The notes: generated by a model from the sequence alone, not told the origin. Shown: positions 50,889-61,843, numbered from the stretch's first letter. The stretch: DNA of 64,000 nt from Terribacillus halophilus (GCF_900162685.1 NZ_LT727828.1:2282235-2346234), one strand, 5' to 3'. Numbers and translations are program-made.

Positions 50889-51815
50889 TTATTTGCCTCC
50901 AGATATTCTAATTCTAGGATCGATTATTCCATAAAGGATATCTATAATTAGAATCATGGCTATAAATACTACAGCAAAAAACAGTGTCGTACCCATAATG
51001 ACCGGGAAATCATTTGTTACAACAGATGAAACAAACTGTTGACCAATCCCAGGTACAGAAAAGATTTGTTCAATTACCAATGTACCAGTTAGCAAGCTGA
51101 CTGCAAGAGGTCCTAAAACTGTAATCAAAGGAATTAATGCATTTCTAATACCGTGTTTAAAAACGACTGTAGTACCAGTTAACCCTTTAGCTCTTGCTGT
51201 AGTAATATAATCTTGATTTAGAACTTCAATCATCTCTGTTCTTACAAAACGTGCACATGTTGCAAGCGGGAAGATAGCTAAAGCGATAGTTGGAAGAATT
51301 GTATACTCAAATCCATCCCAAAATGCTACCGGTAACCACCCTAACTTAACAGCAATGAAGTATTGCATAACCCCTGCAAAAATGAAAGAGGGAATTGATG
51401 TACCTAAAACAGCAACAACAGTTGATGCGTAGTCTGTAAAACCATTATGGTAAACAGCAGATAATAGCCCTAATGCGACCCCAAGTATTGTACCTAGTAG
51501 CAACGCTTGAATACCTAGCTGAGCAGAGGCAGGGATACCCTCGCCCAATATACTTGTTACAGGTCTATTATCAAATTGGAAAGAAATCCCCAAATCCCCT
51601 TGTACCAATCCTATTAAGTATTTTCCATACTGAACAGGAATGGGATCATTTAAGCCATAGCTTTCCAATATAATCTCCCTCTGTTCGGGGCTAAGCTTAT
51701 CTGCAGCTGAAAGCGGCGTCCCTGGAAGGAACTTCATTAAAATAAATGAGATTGTAGCAATTAAAAATAACGTTATCACCATGTATATTAACCGTTGTCC
51801 AATATACCGAGCCAT
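50889..51815 (-). CDS. oppB: Oligopeptide ABC transporter permease OppB
   Basis: 308 residues, six membrane helices (about 9-29, 98-120, 133-155, 170-190, 230-252, 275-298). N-terminal R-Y-I-G-Q-R-L-I-Y and P-G-T-P-L are OppB hallmarks; EAA loop T-A-R-A-K-G-L about 202-208. Forms the channel with OppC. Separated from oppA by about 120 bases without a strong terminator. Confidence 0.93.
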   Translation of the reverse strand: MARYIGQRLIYMVITLFLIATISFILMKFLPGTPLSAADKLSPEQREIILESYGLNDPIPVQYGKYLIGLVQGDLGISFQFDNRPVTSILGEGIPASAQLGIQALLLGTILGVALGLLSAVYHNGFTDYASTVVAVLGTSIPSFIFAGVMQYFIAVKLGWLPVAFWDGFEYTILPTIALAIFPLATCARFVRTEMIEVLNQDYITTARAKGLTGTTVVFKHGIRNALIPLITVLGPLAVSLLTGTLVIEQIFSVPGIGQQFVSSVVTNDFPVIMGTTLFFAVVFIAMILIIDILYGIIDPRIRISGGK

Positions 51816-51938
51816 GATAGCCTCCTAATATGTTTGAATTTTTACTCTATTTAGACAATATTCTACAATGGGAAAGAGAGTATAAACTATCAGGCGTTTA
51901 TACTCCCTTAACCAACACTTCAAATATAAGTTGTTAAC

Positions 51939-53642
51939 TTATTGTGCATTTTCTGCCGCTGCGTTATCGGCATATGCCCACTTGTATTCCCAACGTGCAC
52001 CAGTTTGGTTCTTATATACATTTTGAAGCTTTGGACTGATCAAGTAAGAGCGACCGTCCTGATAAATAGGTGCAATTGCAGCATCTTCCATTAGAATTTT
52101 CTCTGCTTCAAGTGCATCGTTCCAGCGAGCTTCTGGATCAAGAGCATTTTCATTTACAGATCTCTCAACAGCAGTATCATATGCTTCACTAGAGTAATTC
52201 ATATGGTTATTCTCTCCTTCAGTTTCAAACAAACTTAGGAAAGTATATGGGTCAACGTAATCTGGATTCCAACCCGCAACTTCAATGTCGTAATCTTCTG
52301 CTGTGTCTAGCTCTAATCTTTGTTGGAACGGTACTTTCAACGTTTTAACAGTAAGACCTTCTAGATTTGACTCCAACTGCTCTTGGAAATAGTCAACCAT
52401 TTGAGTGGAAGTAGTTGTATCACCTGTAAGGATTTCTACAGTCACTTCTTCTGTACCTAGCTCTTCTTTTGCTTTCTCCCAAGACTCTTTCGCAGCGTCA
52501 ACATCATAAGTCAAATAGTCTCCACTTGCTTCACGGAAGTCTTGACCATCTTCACTTGAGTAGAAACCTGCTGGAATCAAGCCATTGATTTCAGTAGAAC
52601 CGTTGTTCAGCACTACATCAACTAGGCCTTTTTTGTCAATAGCCTGTGCAATAGCCTTACGTGCATTGATATTTGCTAGTGGCGTATCTTCGCCATTTCG
52701 TTCTTGGTTAAGTTTCAAATACCATGGACCTGCTTCCAAATAAGTAGCAAAACCAGGGTCATTAATCTTTTGATTTACAAATTCAGAAGATAATGGTGTA
52801 CGGTCAATTTCTCCAGTATCGTACAAGTTGACACCTGTAGCTAAATCTTTAACAACTTCTACATTAATTTCTTCTAATTGAACTGTATCTGCATCCCAGT
52901 AATCTTCATTCTTTACAAATTTAAAACTACTTCCATGATTCCATTCCGTCATCTTAAACGGACCATTTGAAATCATTGTATCTGCTTCAAGGGCGAACTT
53001 ATCACCTTGTTCTTCTACAAACTTCTGATTAACAGGGAAGAAAGTAGTGAAAGCAGTAAGAGATTCGAAATAAGGAACTGGCTTTTCAAGTTCTACAACA
53101 AGCTTGTAATCGCCATCTGCTTTTACACCAAGTTCAGATACATCTTTCTCACCTGTTGCAATAGCTTCAGCATTTTTAATAACGCCGCCCATCATGTACG
53201 GACCATATTCAGACTTTGTTTCTGGATCAACAGCTCTTTGCCATCCGTAAACAAAATCATGTGCTGTAACAGCTTCACCGTTACTCCACTTCGCGTTATC
53301 GCGTAGATTGAATGTCCAAGTTAAAGCATCTTCACTAACTTCAGGCTCACCTTTGGCAATACCTTCAGAGATTTCGCCATCTTTCATACGGTAAAGTCCT
53401 TCATATGTTTCGGAAATCCATTGACTTCCTGCTGTGTCCGTTGAAACTTGCGGATCCATAGAAGGAATGTCCGTTGATTCTGTAAGGTTGAATACCTGTT
53501 CGCCATTCGCAGATCCTGAAGCGCTGTCTCCGCTTCCGCTGCCGCCATCTCCGCCGGAGCTATCAGACCCACCGGAACATGCTGCTAAAAATGAACTAAG
53601 TACTAAAACAAGTGCAACTAATAGCCAGTTCTTCTTTCTCAT
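51939..53642 (-). CDS. oppA: Oligopeptide-binding lipoprotein OppA
   Basis: 567 residues. Signal peptide with lipobox F-L-A-A-C (Cys at about 22) and a Gly/Ser/Asp linker, then SBP_bac_5 domain: D-P-Q-V-S-T-D about 63-69, W-S-N-G-E-A-V-T-A-H-D-F about 120-131, and the C-terminal Y-Q-D-G-R about 535. Captures peptides and presents them to OppBC. ATG at 53642 lies 11 bases after GGAGG; the ATG at 53651 abuts the site. First gene of the oppABCDF operon; in B. subtilis it also imports quorum-sensing peptides. Confidence 0.93.
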   Translation of the reverse strand: MRKKNWLLVALVLVLSSFLAACSGGSDSSGGDGGSGSGDSASGSANGEQVFNLTESTDIPSMDPQVSTDTAGSQWISETYEGLYRMKDGEISEGIAKGEPEVSEDALTWTFNLRDNAKWSNGEAVTAHDFVYGWQRAVDPETKSEYGPYMMGGVIKNAEAIATGEKDVSELGVKADGDYKLVVELEKPVPYFESLTAFTTFFPVNQKFVEEQGDKFALEADTMISNGPFKMTEWNHGSSFKFVKNEDYWDADTVQLEEINVEVVKDLATGVNLYDTGEIDRTPLSSEFVNQKINDPGFATYLEAGPWYLKLNQERNGEDTPLANINARKAIAQAIDKKGLVDVVLNNGSTEINGLIPAGFYSSEDGQDFREASGDYLTYDVDAAKESWEKAKEELGTEEVTVEILTGDTTTSTQMVDYFQEQLESNLEGLTVKTLKVPFQQRLELDTAEDYDIEVAGWNPDYVDPYTFLSLFETEGENNHMNYSSEAYDTAVERSVNENALDPEARWNDALEAEKILMEDAAIAPIYQDGRSYLISPKLQNVYKNQTGARWEYKWAYADNAAAENAQ

Positions 53643-53711
53643 GTAAAACATGACCTCCCCAAAAATTCTAAATTTTATCAACTTTCAACGAACAACTTGT
53701 TCGCAATTAGA

Positions 53712-53740
53712 ATTATACAAGTTTTCTCACAATTTGTGCA
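53712..53740 (-). promoter_or_regulatory. oppA: Probable promoter of oppABCDF
   Basis: TATAAT on the minus strand (53712-53717) with TGCACA 17 bases upstream, giving a leader of about 60 bases. The rest of 53643-53976 is AT-rich with no other recognisable signal; no clear CodY box is seen. Confidence 0.5.
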
Positions 53741-53976
53741 CCCCTAAATTTATAGCAATTTTACAAAAGTGCGAAAACATTGCATTTTCATAACAATAAA
53801 CAGGACTATATACCTAGTTTATTTTACTGATTTTCCTCTTTATTTTATGCTTTTCACACAATTTACAGAATTAGATTCTTAAAGACCGCTACTTTTACCC
53901 AAATGTTCGATTACTAAAATACTAGGAAGCACATATGCTATAATGGTTCATCATATTACGAAGGCGGTTATATATT

Positions 53977-54333
53977 TTGTTTGGTAAAGGGCATTTTATC
54001 TTATTAACGATCAATTTAGTCATCACATTTGTTCTATTTCTGGCTTCAGATGAACAAAATCTGCTTACACTTATTAACTCTTTCTTTTATGTAGCTTTTT
54101 TCTATTTTGTCGTTGCTTTACTTTTATTTGTTGTTAAAGGCAGAGTGCTCGATGGAATTACGAGAAGCTTTCGCAGATTCGGTAAAATGATGAGCAAGGG
54201 TTTATTAGATTTTGAAGAAAATGGAGAGCCGTCTCAATGGGTGAACCGCTCATTTCTACGCTACATGCAGTTCCAAGCAGCCGTCCTAATCGCACTAATG
54301 CTCATCTTGCTTGCAATATATTACCTCATTTGA
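53977..54333 (+). CDS. DUF3899 family membrane protein
   Basis: 118 residues: helices about 6-23, 32-52 and 93-117, with a cytoplasmic basic loop containing G-I-T-R-S-F-R-R-F-G-K-M between. This matches the small DUF3899 membrane family found beside opp/trpS in Bacillaceae. TTG at 53977 follows AAGGCGG by 9 bases. Function unknown. Confidence 0.75.
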   Translation: MFGKGHFILLTINLVITFVLFLASDEQNLLTLINSFFYVAFFYFVVALLLFVVKGRVLDGITRSFRRFGKMMSKGLLDFEENGEPSQWVNRSFLRYMQFQAAVLIALMLILLAIYYLI

Positions 54334-54393
54334 CAGACCGGCTTGCAAACCGGTCGCAAGATGCATATAATAGTTAACTAACAAGTTTTAAAA

Positions 54394-55633
<1,240 letters not shown>

Positions 55634-55635
<2 letters not shown>

Positions 55636-55670
55636 AAATGACCGGCAGCTAAAACTGCCGGTCATTTTTT
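55634..55670. terminator. Bidirectional terminator between trpS and yjbA
   Basis: AAAATGACCGGCAG and CTGCCGGTCATTTT pair around CTAAAA, T-rich on both sides. Confidence 0.92.
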
Positions 55671-56421
55671 ATGAGGTTTTCGCCTGGTCATTTTGCTCTA
55701 GTTCCCATAATTTTTCGTAGAATGGCTGTCCTTTCACCATCTTTTCACATAGTTCTTCTTGTTTTCTGCTCCAGCCAATGGAAACACCTTCGTATAGTTT
55801 CTGCCACGCTTCTTGGAAGTTCAGGGATCGATTCACATGATATTCCTCCGGCTTCCATTCCGTCAGCCAGTAGCGGACCTGTTCGAGGTTTTCGCTCGTT
55901 TCCAGCTGATCCATCGCCATCATAAGCAGCTGTTTTAACTGTCTTTCCTTTCGTGTCAGCCCAACCATCAAGTCTGGCTGCAAAGATAAGATATGATACT
56001 GCTTCTCCTCTTCATCTATACGCCAATCGAAACTTTCCGGCTGCGAATCTTCAATCATCTGATAAACAAGTCTTTCCTGACGAGGAATAAGTCTGCTTTT
56101 TCGAACAGGAGTGATATACCCCATCGTATCAATGGCCAGGATTGCTTTACCGTTCGTTATGATGCATGCATAATCGATGGCAATTCGTTCTTGATTTTTT
56201 CGCAAGAAAGCTTTTCGGTGAATCAAATCCAGCATTGCTTTCGGCAACTCTTGTAAGTCATTTTCAATGTAGGCGAACAGCGAATCTTCTATGTAGAGCA
56301 GTGGTACTTGATCCAGCAGTTCGATACCATCTTCCTTACGCCACTCATGGAATGAGCATACGTTATAGCCATTTTCTTCACCTTCGAACCAATTCACCCA
56401 AATATCATGCATAAATAACAT
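55669..56421 (-). CDS. yjbA: DUF3603 (UPF0736) protein YjbA
   Basis: 250 residues. [16 protein letters not shown] about 6-21 is the family signature; the rest is charged and helical with W-R-K-E-D-G near 26-31. Cytoplasmic, function unknown. ATG at 56421 is 6 bases after GAGGG. Adjacent to trpS as in B. subtilis. Confidence 0.88.
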   Translation of the reverse strand: MLFMHDIWVNWFEGEENGYNVCSFHEWRKEDGIELLDQVPLLYIEDSLFAYIENDLQELPKAMLDLIHRKAFLRKNQERIAIDYACIITNGKAILAIDTMGYITPVRKSRLIPRQERLVYQMIEDSQPESFDWRIDEEEKQYHILSLQPDLMVGLTRKERQLKQLLMMAMDQLETSENLEQVRYWLTEWKPEEYHVNRSLNFQEAWQKLYEGVSIGWSRKQEELCEKMVKGQPFYEKLWELEQNDQAKTS

Positions 56422-56585
56422 AGATAACCCTCACTTTGCTTTTCGATTCTGCTAATCCGACACTGGTACGCACTTGCATGCTGCTATATCTATTGGGTGT
56501 AGGGAGCGCGTGCCGTGTGGCTTGTAGTAGGATACATTATGACCAACCAGCAAAGTTTTATTCTTCTGAACCATGAATCAAGTAA

Positions 56586-56619
56586 CAAAAAAAACCTCCT
56601 AATTAGATAGGAGGTTTTT
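56586..56619 (-). terminator. Terminator of fabF
   Basis: AAAACCTCCTA and TAGGAGGTTTT pair around ATTAGA, then T-rich on the minus strand. Confidence 0.9.
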
Positions 56620-56623
56620 GCGT

Positions 56624-57862
56624 TTATTGATATTGCTTGAATACAAGAGCAGCATTGTGGCCGCCAAATCCAAGTGAATTGCTTAATGCTGCACGAACAG
56701 CTTGCTCACGCTTCACATTTGGTACATAGTCTAAATCACAAAGTGGATCTTTCTCTGACTGGTTGATTGTTGGCGGAACAACCGCATCCTGAATGGATTT
56801 GACACAGATAATCGCTTCAACTGCTCCAGCAGCTCCAAGCATATGTCCTGTCATTGATTTCGTTGAGGAAATAGCTGTTTGATAAGCATGATCTCCTAAC
56901 AGCTGTTTTAAAGCAGCCGTTTCGAATTTATCATTCAATTCTGTGCTTGTCCCATGGGCGTTAACGTAATCGATATCTTCCGCTTGCAACTCCGCGTCTT
57001 CCATCGCTTGACGCATAGCACGGACAGCTCCTTCGCCTTCTGGAGCTGGAGCTGTAATGTGGTAAGCATCACCTGAAGAACCGTATCCTGCGATTTCTGC
57101 GTAAATTGTTGCACCGCGTTCTAGTGCGGACTCAAGTGATTCTAAAATTAAGATACCGGCTCCTTCTCCCATAACGAAACCATCACGGTTTGCATCAAAT
57201 GGACGGCTTGCTGTAGCTGGATCATCGTTAAAGGAAAGTGCTTTTGCAGCAGCAAAACCAGCGAATGCCATTTTGGTAAGCGGCGCTTCTGTACCGCCAG
57301 TAATCATGATATCTGCATCTCCGCGCTGGATAACTTTAAAAGCATCTCCAATGGAGTTTGCACCAGATGCACAAGCAGTAACCGTACAAGAGTTAATACC
57401 TTTCGCACCAAGCTGAATGGATACTTGTCCGGAAGCCATGTCCGGAATCATCATTGGGACGAAGAAAGGACTCACACGGCGTGGACCCTTTGTCATCAGT
57501 TTCTCGAACTGTTCTTCATATGTTCCCATACCCCCAATACCAGATCCGATCCACACACCGATACGGTTTGCATTTTCGTCGGTAATAGAAAGCTTCGCAT
57601 CTTCTACCGCCATCTTACTTGCAGCAACAGCATACTGTGTGAATAAATCCATCCGTTTCGAATCTTTCTTTTCCATATAATCTTCTGGATTGAAGTCTTT
57701 TACTTCCGCTGCCACTTTTGCAGGGTAGTCGTCTTTATTTACTCGGGTAAGATGGTCTATACCCGATTTTCCTTCTAAAAGGTTCTGCCACATTGTTGCA
57801 GCGTCATTTCCTACTGGTGTCACTGCGCCAATACCTGTGACAACAACTCTTTTCTTTTCCAT
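56624..57862 (-). CDS. fabF: Beta-ketoacyl-ACP synthase II (FabF)
   Basis: 412 residues, thiolase fold. Catalytic triad: Cys in T-A-C-A-S-G about 164, His in N-A-H-G-T-S-T about 303 and His in T-G-H-M-L-G-A about 340. Elongates malonyl-ACP with acyl-ACP in fatty acid synthesis and adjusts unsaturation with temperature. GGAGGAGG lies 9 bases before ATG, right after a leader hairpin. In B. subtilis fabHA lies directly upstream; here no fabH is in the neighbourhood. Confidence 0.95.
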   Translation of the reverse strand: MEKKRVVVTGIGAVTPVGNDAATMWQNLLEGKSGIDHLTRVNKDDYPAKVAAEVKDFNPEDYMEKKDSKRMDLFTQYAVAASKMAVEDAKLSITDENANRIGVWIGSGIGGMGTYEEQFEKLMTKGPRRVSPFFVPMMIPDMASGQVSIQLGAKGINSCTVTACASGANSIGDAFKVIQRGDADIMITGGTEAPLTKMAFAGFAAAKALSFNDDPATASRPFDANRDGFVMGEGAGILILESLESALERGATIYAEIAGYGSSGDAYHITAPAPEGEGAVRAMRQAMEDAELQAEDIDYVNAHGTSTELNDKFETAALKQLLGDHAYQTAISSTKSMTGHMLGAAGAVEAIICVKSIQDAVVPPTINQSEKDPLCDLDYVPNVKREQAVRAALSNSLGFGGHNAALVFKQYQ

Positions 57863-57878
57863 ACGTTTGTTCCTCCTC

Positions 57879-57902
57879 CTTCAGCAAAAATACTTGCTGA
57901 AG
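57879..57902 (-). promoter_or_regulatory. fabF: Hairpin touching the fabF ribosome site
   Basis: CTTCAGCAA and TTGCTGAAG form a 9-bp stem around GTATTT, and the last G of the stem is the first base of GAAGGAGGAGG. The stem could mask the ribosome site or be a translational control element. No T run follows. Confidence 0.5.
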
Positions 57903-58087
57903 CTGTTCTAACTGGTTGAAATAAAATATGACCATACTTATATAGATAAAGTGCATAATCTGAGATATATTGTAACGTATTTTTGGTGTTCTGTAAGCTT
58001 AAAATATATAACAAACTTTCTTTTGCTAGGTAGAGGCATAGCCAAGAGGCACTTTCCAGACATATTGTAACGTATGGAGGTGCGTTG

Positions 58088-58276
58088 ATGAAACGAAATA
58101 ATTCCCGTATGGACGCTTTTTTATTTGGTACTAGGAAGCAAGAGGCTGTGAAGGAGGAACCAAAAAAAGAGTTTAATTTAATGGAGACTGCCGGCACACT
58201 TATGGAAACGTATGACCAGCTTTCTCCATATGTAAAACACGTAAAGAAACACGCCATGAAATTTCTTTCAAAATAA
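58088..58276 (+). CDS. Small hypothetical protein
   Basis: 62 residues, basic and helical, no membrane helix: R-M-D-A-F-L-F-G-T about 7-15, then a Glu/Lys segment, then S-P-Y-V-K-H-V-K-K-H-A-M-K-F. GGAGGTG lies 6 bases before ATG. It occupies the place of comZ in the B. subtilis order but does not resemble ComZ. Family not recognised. Confidence 0.6.
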   Translation: MKRNNSRMDAFLFGTRKQEAVKEEPKKEFNLMETAGTLMETYDQLSPYVKHVKKHAMKFLSK

Positions 58277-58294
58277 ACTGTACGGAGCAGGGGC

Positions 58295-58885
58295 TTATTT
58301 ATAAAATTGACTGAATTTCGCATAGTGTTGATGTAAAGCGGTTAAATCATCCTTCAGATTGCGCGTAAAGGCAATAACTGTCCGATCTTCCTGCTCCGGA
58401 CAGACCTCTTTAGCATAGAAACGATAGTTCTTGGATCTCGTATCTCCCGCTAGCAGTTTGCTGACAGTTTGCATGACTGGCTGGATCGGCAGCGCATGTG
58501 CACGGAAAAAGGCATCATCAAAAGGAATATTCTTTCCCTCCCATTGCAGTGCGTCTGTGTCTCTTGGCATCCATTCCCCATACAAGATCGGCAGCAGAAT
58601 TTGTACTTCTGCATTTGTATCATCTGATCTATGATAATGCAAATCCACACGTTGGGCTCCAACTTGCCTTTCTCCTTCTCCAAAAAATGTCACATAAGCA
58701 GCATAATCTTTCTTTTGGATACCTTCCTTAAACAATGCATGCCGCCCAAGATACATACTCAAATGTGCTTCCTTATCGGATAAGACGGAAGAATGGATAC
58801 CTGTTACTTCATGCCCTTCTTCCAATAATGTTTCCACCAGGTGATAACCTTCAAAAGAATAACAGTTGTCAATCAGAAAATGCAT
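58295..58885 (-). CDS. Rossmann-like protein related to NAD-dependent epimerases
   Basis: 196 residues. N-terminus M-H-F-L-I-D-N-C-Y-S-F-E-G-Y-H-L-V-E about 1-18 follows the epimerase pattern (strand, loop, helix, then G-H-E-V-T-G-I about 25-31), but the G-x-x-G-x-x-G nucleotide motif has lost its glycines, so NAD binding is doubtful. The rest lacks the YxxxK catalytic pair. It lies in the yjaV position next to fabF. Function unknown. Confidence 0.6.
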   Translation of the reverse strand: MHFLIDNCYSFEGYHLVETLLEEGHEVTGIHSSVLSDKEAHLSMYLGRHALFKEGIQKKDYAAYVTFFGEGERQVGAQRVDLHYHRSDDTNAEVQILLPILYGEWMPRDTDALQWEGKNIPFDDAFFRAHALPIQPVMQTVSKLLAGDTRSKNYRFYAKEVCPEQEDRTVIAFTRNLKDDLTALHQHYAKFSQFYK

Positions 58886-58993
58886 ACCAGACCACCTCTT
58901 CTATTCATGTGAGCAAATGCACAAGAATCGTTTTCTTTTTAGCCGGAACCTGCTATGATAGAAGTATATGTGTGAATAATAGAGGTGATACTA

Positions 58994-59173
58994 ATGCGAT
59001 TTATCGTAACCATTATTTGGGGATTCGTTCTTAGTGCTGTTGCAGCGTTCGTACTGACAAGTATGTCTGGTGATCCTTATGACATGTCACTTGTGATCGT
59101 CATGACAATTATCTTCAGTCTAGGTGTCTGGACTGTATCTGCTGTACTTCCAAATGCGGAAGACAATGAATAA
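58994..59173 (+). CDS. yjzD: DUF2929 small membrane protein YjzD
   Basis: 59 residues: two hydrophobic helices (about 3-24 and 33-53) joined by S-G-D-P-Y-D-M, matching the DUF2929/YjzD family. AGAGGTG lies before ATG. Function unknown; conserved at this place in Bacillaceae. Confidence 0.78.
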   Translation: MRFIVTIIWGFVLSAVAAFVLTSMSGDPYDMSLVIVMTIIFSLGVWTVSAVLPNAEDNE

Positions 59174-59201
59174 AACCTTGCCAACTGGCAAGGTTTTTCT
59201 A

Positions 59202-59528
59202 TTACCATGGAATCAAGCTAAGTGCAGCTAGACCAGCGAGCGGCAAAACTAATCGGCGCAGTCGATTGCGCGGACCGTATCCGTAACCATATCCGTAGCC
59301 ATATCCCGGATAACCAGGATAGCCATATCGATAGTCATCTTGCTCGACATAGTCATACTGTTCCGAAGCTGGTATTGCGAGATGGATATACTCGTCATCT
59401 ACATCTAAGATGATACCATCCATCTGATAGCCATCCATTAACTGAACCATTACATACTGATGTTTATGCTGCTTACATTTATCCATCATCTGCTTTAATT
59501 GCGGATACTGTTCATAAGAATGTGTCAC
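59202..59528 (-). CDS. Sm-like domain protein with Tyr-Gly repeats
   Basis: 108 residues in three parts. Residues 20-52 resemble a small beta barrel (Y-V-M-V-Q-L-M-D-G-Y, then I-I-L-D-V-D-D-E-Y-I-H-L-A-I), similar in pattern to Sm-like/CotO-tail modules. Residues about 60-87 are Gly/Tyr/Pro repeats (Y-G-Y-P-G-Y-P-G-Y-G-Y). Residues 88-108 are a basic-hydrophobic segment R-L-R-R-L-V-L-P-L-A-G-L. The ribosome site is GGGGGAAG. Family not recognised; composition suggests spore coat or surface use. Confidence 0.6.
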   Translation of the reverse strand: MTHSYEQYPQLKQMMDKCKQHKHQYVMVQLMDGYQMDGIILDVDDEYIHLAIPASEQYDYVEQDDYRYGYPGYPGYGYGYGYGYGPRNRLRRLVLPLAGLAALSLIPW

Positions 59529-59583
59529 GATGAACCTTCCCCCTTTTCACCCACAGCCTATGCAGGGAAAGGTTTGGTTGTGC

Positions 59584-59617
59584 AAAAAAACCTCCTGCTT
59601 ATGCAGGAGGTTTTTGC
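59584..59617 (-). terminator. Terminator of yitW
   Basis: AAACCTCCTG and CAGGAGGTTT pair around CATAA, then T7 on the minus strand. Confidence 0.9.
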
Positions 59618-59618
59618 A

Positions 59619-59930
59619 TCAATCTGGAATTCCGAGCGCTATTTTAGCATAGCGGGACATACGGTCTTTAGACCATGGCGGACTCCACACAATATTTACT
59701 TTCGTTTCTTTAACTTCGGGAATATCCATTAAAACTCGTTTAACATCCTGTTCAATGTGACCAGCAAGCGGACAGCCCATTGCTGTTAATGTCATCGTTA
59801 CGATGCCTGTACCGTCTTCATCTATGTCTACGCCGTACACTAATCCAAGGTTCACGATATCAATTCCAAGTTCGGGGTCGATAACGTTCTCCAGTGCACC
59901 CATCATATTCTCTTCTAATGCCTGATTCAT
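59619..59930 (-). CDS. yitW: MIP18/SufT-like Fe-S assembly protein YitW (DUF59)
   Basis: 103 residues. V-I-D-P-E-L-G-I-D-I-V-N-L-G-L-V about 16-31 and T-L-T-A-M-G-C-P about 47-54, with the conserved metal-binding Cys53, define the DUF59 family. It helps mature Fe-S proteins. ATG at 59930 follows AAAGGAGG by 7 bases; the longer frame lies upstream of that site. Full length. Confidence 0.9.
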   Translation of the reverse strand: MNQALEENMMGALENVIDPELGIDIVNLGLVYGVDIDEDGTGIVTMTLTAMGCPLAGHIEQDVKRVLMDIPEVKETKVNIVWSPPWSKDRMSRYAKIALGIPD

Positions 59931-60014
59931 GTCTGCTCCTCCTTTAAACCAGTTCGAATAACTGTTTGTCTGCATCTATTTAAACATATTTTCGTCAAAA
60001 TAGAAATAAACTCC

Positions 60015-60779
60015 TTACAATACCGTCTCTAGCCATGCTGTGCCGGCCAGCATTGCTTTTCTGGAAACCTTATGACCCGTACCTGCTTCTGACACGTAGG
60101 TGAACTGATCAGGGCTTTTCGCTTTTTGTTCCATTATCTCGTAAAAACTTCGAGAATGTTTATACGGAACGACTGGATCTTGATCACCGTGCCAGAAGAA
60201 CAGCGGCCGGCTGCCGATTGTTTCCGGTTGAAGTGACAAATCAATCTTTTCGAGCTGTGTGTAAAGTTTTTCTAACTCGTCATCTGCAACATTCATTTGC
60301 ATACCCGATTGTTTTACTGCTTCTACCATTCCTCGTGCAAAAGCAGAAATTTTTGGTGATCCCATCATGACCATACCAGCATTTACCCAATCAAATTGTG
60401 TCAGTGCTGCACAAGTCGTAATTCCGCCCATACTAGTACCACCGATTGCAAAACGATTATCCTGAATGAAGCCATTTTCGGATGCGTATTGATAAATCCG
60501 CTCTAAGTCGTGAAGATTTTCCTTTACGATTGCGAAAAATTCCAGCTGACGCTTACTGCTGCTGATAGCATCTTCTCGTATCCCGTGGTGCAGCGCTTCG
60601 GGTAATAAGACTCGATAGCCTTTTTCTGCAAGCATATAAGCCATTGGTAAATTATGTTCTCTTGCGCTCGTGAAACCGTGGAAATATGTAAACACTGGAA
60701 GTTCCTGACCTTCAGCACCCGCTTGTTCAACTCGAAGCAATGGTACCTCGTTCCAGACTTCTTCTTTAATGACGATCAT
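60015..60779 (-). CDS. yitV: Alpha/beta hydrolase YitV (esterase)
   Basis: 254 residues. Y-F-H-G-F-T about 32-37, G-G-T-S-M-G-G about 117-123 with nucleophile Ser120, Asp in G-D-Q-D-P about 197-201 and His in G-T-G-H-K about 230-234. Dienelactone hydrolase/esterase group. Divergent from yitU as in B. subtilis order. Substrate unknown. Confidence 0.86.
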   Translation of the reverse strand: MIVIKEEVWNEVPLLRVEQAGAEGQELPVFTYFHGFTSAREHNLPMAYMLAEKGYRVLLPEALHHGIREDAISSSKRQLEFFAIVKENLHDLERIYQYASENGFIQDNRFAIGGTSMGGITTCAALTQFDWVNAGMVMMGSPKISAFARGMVEAVKQSGMQMNVADDELEKLYTQLEKIDLSLQPETIGSRPLFFWHGDQDPVVPYKHSRSFYEIMEQKAKSPDQFTYVSEAGTGHKVSRKAMLAGTAWLETVL

Positions 60780-60933
60780 TTACTTCATCCTCTTCTTCAT
60801 TTTCCATTACCTACTGTTTCATCTTAGTTGTCCTGATGTTTTTTGTAAATTGATACTCCTCCGTCTTGACGATTTCTTTACAGATAAAGAAGAGAGAGAT
60901 ACACTATAATGTACAATACAGAGGTGATAAATA

Positions 60934-61761
60934 ATGGAGAAACATTTAATAGCACTAGATTTAGACGGAACACTGTTAACAGATGATAAACACATATCTG
61001 AAAAGAACAAACAAGCAATTGAAGCAGCTATACGAGCAGGTCATGTTGTCGTTATTGCAACAGGAAGACCGCATCGGGCTTCTCTCGCTTACTACCGAGA
61101 ACTAGGTCTTACCACTCCAATGGTTAATTTCAATGGTGCGCTCATTCATCATCCTGACGAAAAAAAATGGGATGCTGTTCACTCACCTATGCCAATTCGT
61201 ACGGCGAGGAAAATCGTCGAAACTTGCCATAGGCTCGACGTCAAAAATATCATCGCTGAAGTCATGGATGATGTTTATATTGATCGGTACGACCAATACT
61301 TATTAGATCTGTTTCATTTGGAAGAGGAAGATGATCCGATTAAAGTCGGCAGTTTAACATCCCTGTTGCAGGATGATCCTACATCTTTACTTATTTATCC
61401 ACACGAAAACCAAGTTGCTTCCATACGGGAAACGTTAGAACAAGAGCATGCCGAGGTGATTGAACACCGACGCTGGGGAGCACCTTACCACATAATTGAG
61501 ATTATCCGTAAAGGCCTAAGCAAGGCTGTTGGTCTCCAGAAGATTTCCCACTATTACGGCATCCCGCAAGATCGCATTATTGCTTTTGGCGATGAAGATA
61601 ATGATCTGGAAATGATTCAATATGCAGGTGCAGGCGTAGCAATGGGGAATGCAATTGCGCCTTTAAAGGAATTGGCCAATTATACAACTGGTACGAATAT
61701 GGAAGATGGTATTGCATCCTTCCTTCATTCTTATCTAAAACTTGAAACGCCAGCAAATTAA
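60934..61761 (+). CDS. yitU: Cof-type HAD phosphatase YitU
   Basis: 275 residues. Motif I L-D-L-D-G-T-L about 8-14, motif II A-T-G-R-P about 45-49, Lys in S-K-A-V-G about 195, motif IV F-G-D-E-D-N-D about 216-222. Cof/C2B cap. B. subtilis YitU is a flavin (5-amino-6-ribitylamino) phosphatase involved in riboflavin synthesis. GAGGTG precedes ATG; no overlap with neighbours. Confidence 0.9.
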   Translation: MEKHLIALDLDGTLLTDDKHISEKNKQAIEAAIRAGHVVVIATGRPHRASLAYYRELGLTTPMVNFNGALIHHPDEKKWDAVHSPMPIRTARKIVETCHRLDVKNIIAEVMDDVYIDRYDQYLLDLFHLEEEDDPIKVGSLTSLLQDDPTSLLIYPHENQVASIRETLEQEHAEVIEHRRWGAPYHIIEIIRKGLSKAVGLQKISHYYGIPQDRIIAFGDEDNDLEMIQYAGAGVAMGNAIAPLKELANYTTGTNMEDGIASFLHSYLKLETPAN

Positions 61762-61807
61762 TTGGGAATTTTTTCATCTTATAATCTATCCGTTATGGGT
61801 GCAAAAT

Positions 61808-61843
61808 AAGAGCGTAATCGGGTAAAGCCGGTTATGCTTTTAC
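61808..61843 (+). terminator. Probable terminator of yitU
   Basis: AGCGTAATCGG and CCGGTTATGCT pair with wobbles around GTAAAG, followed by TTTTACTTC. Imperfect but well placed. Confidence 0.5.

Noticed and set aside
53690-53976. CodY box before oppA
   Set aside because: The AT-rich stretch shows only partial matches to the consensus, no better than its surroundings.
57820-58323. 167-codon minus-strand frame upstream of fabF
   Set aside because: It overlaps the fabF start, its ribosome site and the plus-strand small gene; composition is Ser/Tyr/Leu rich without any domain.
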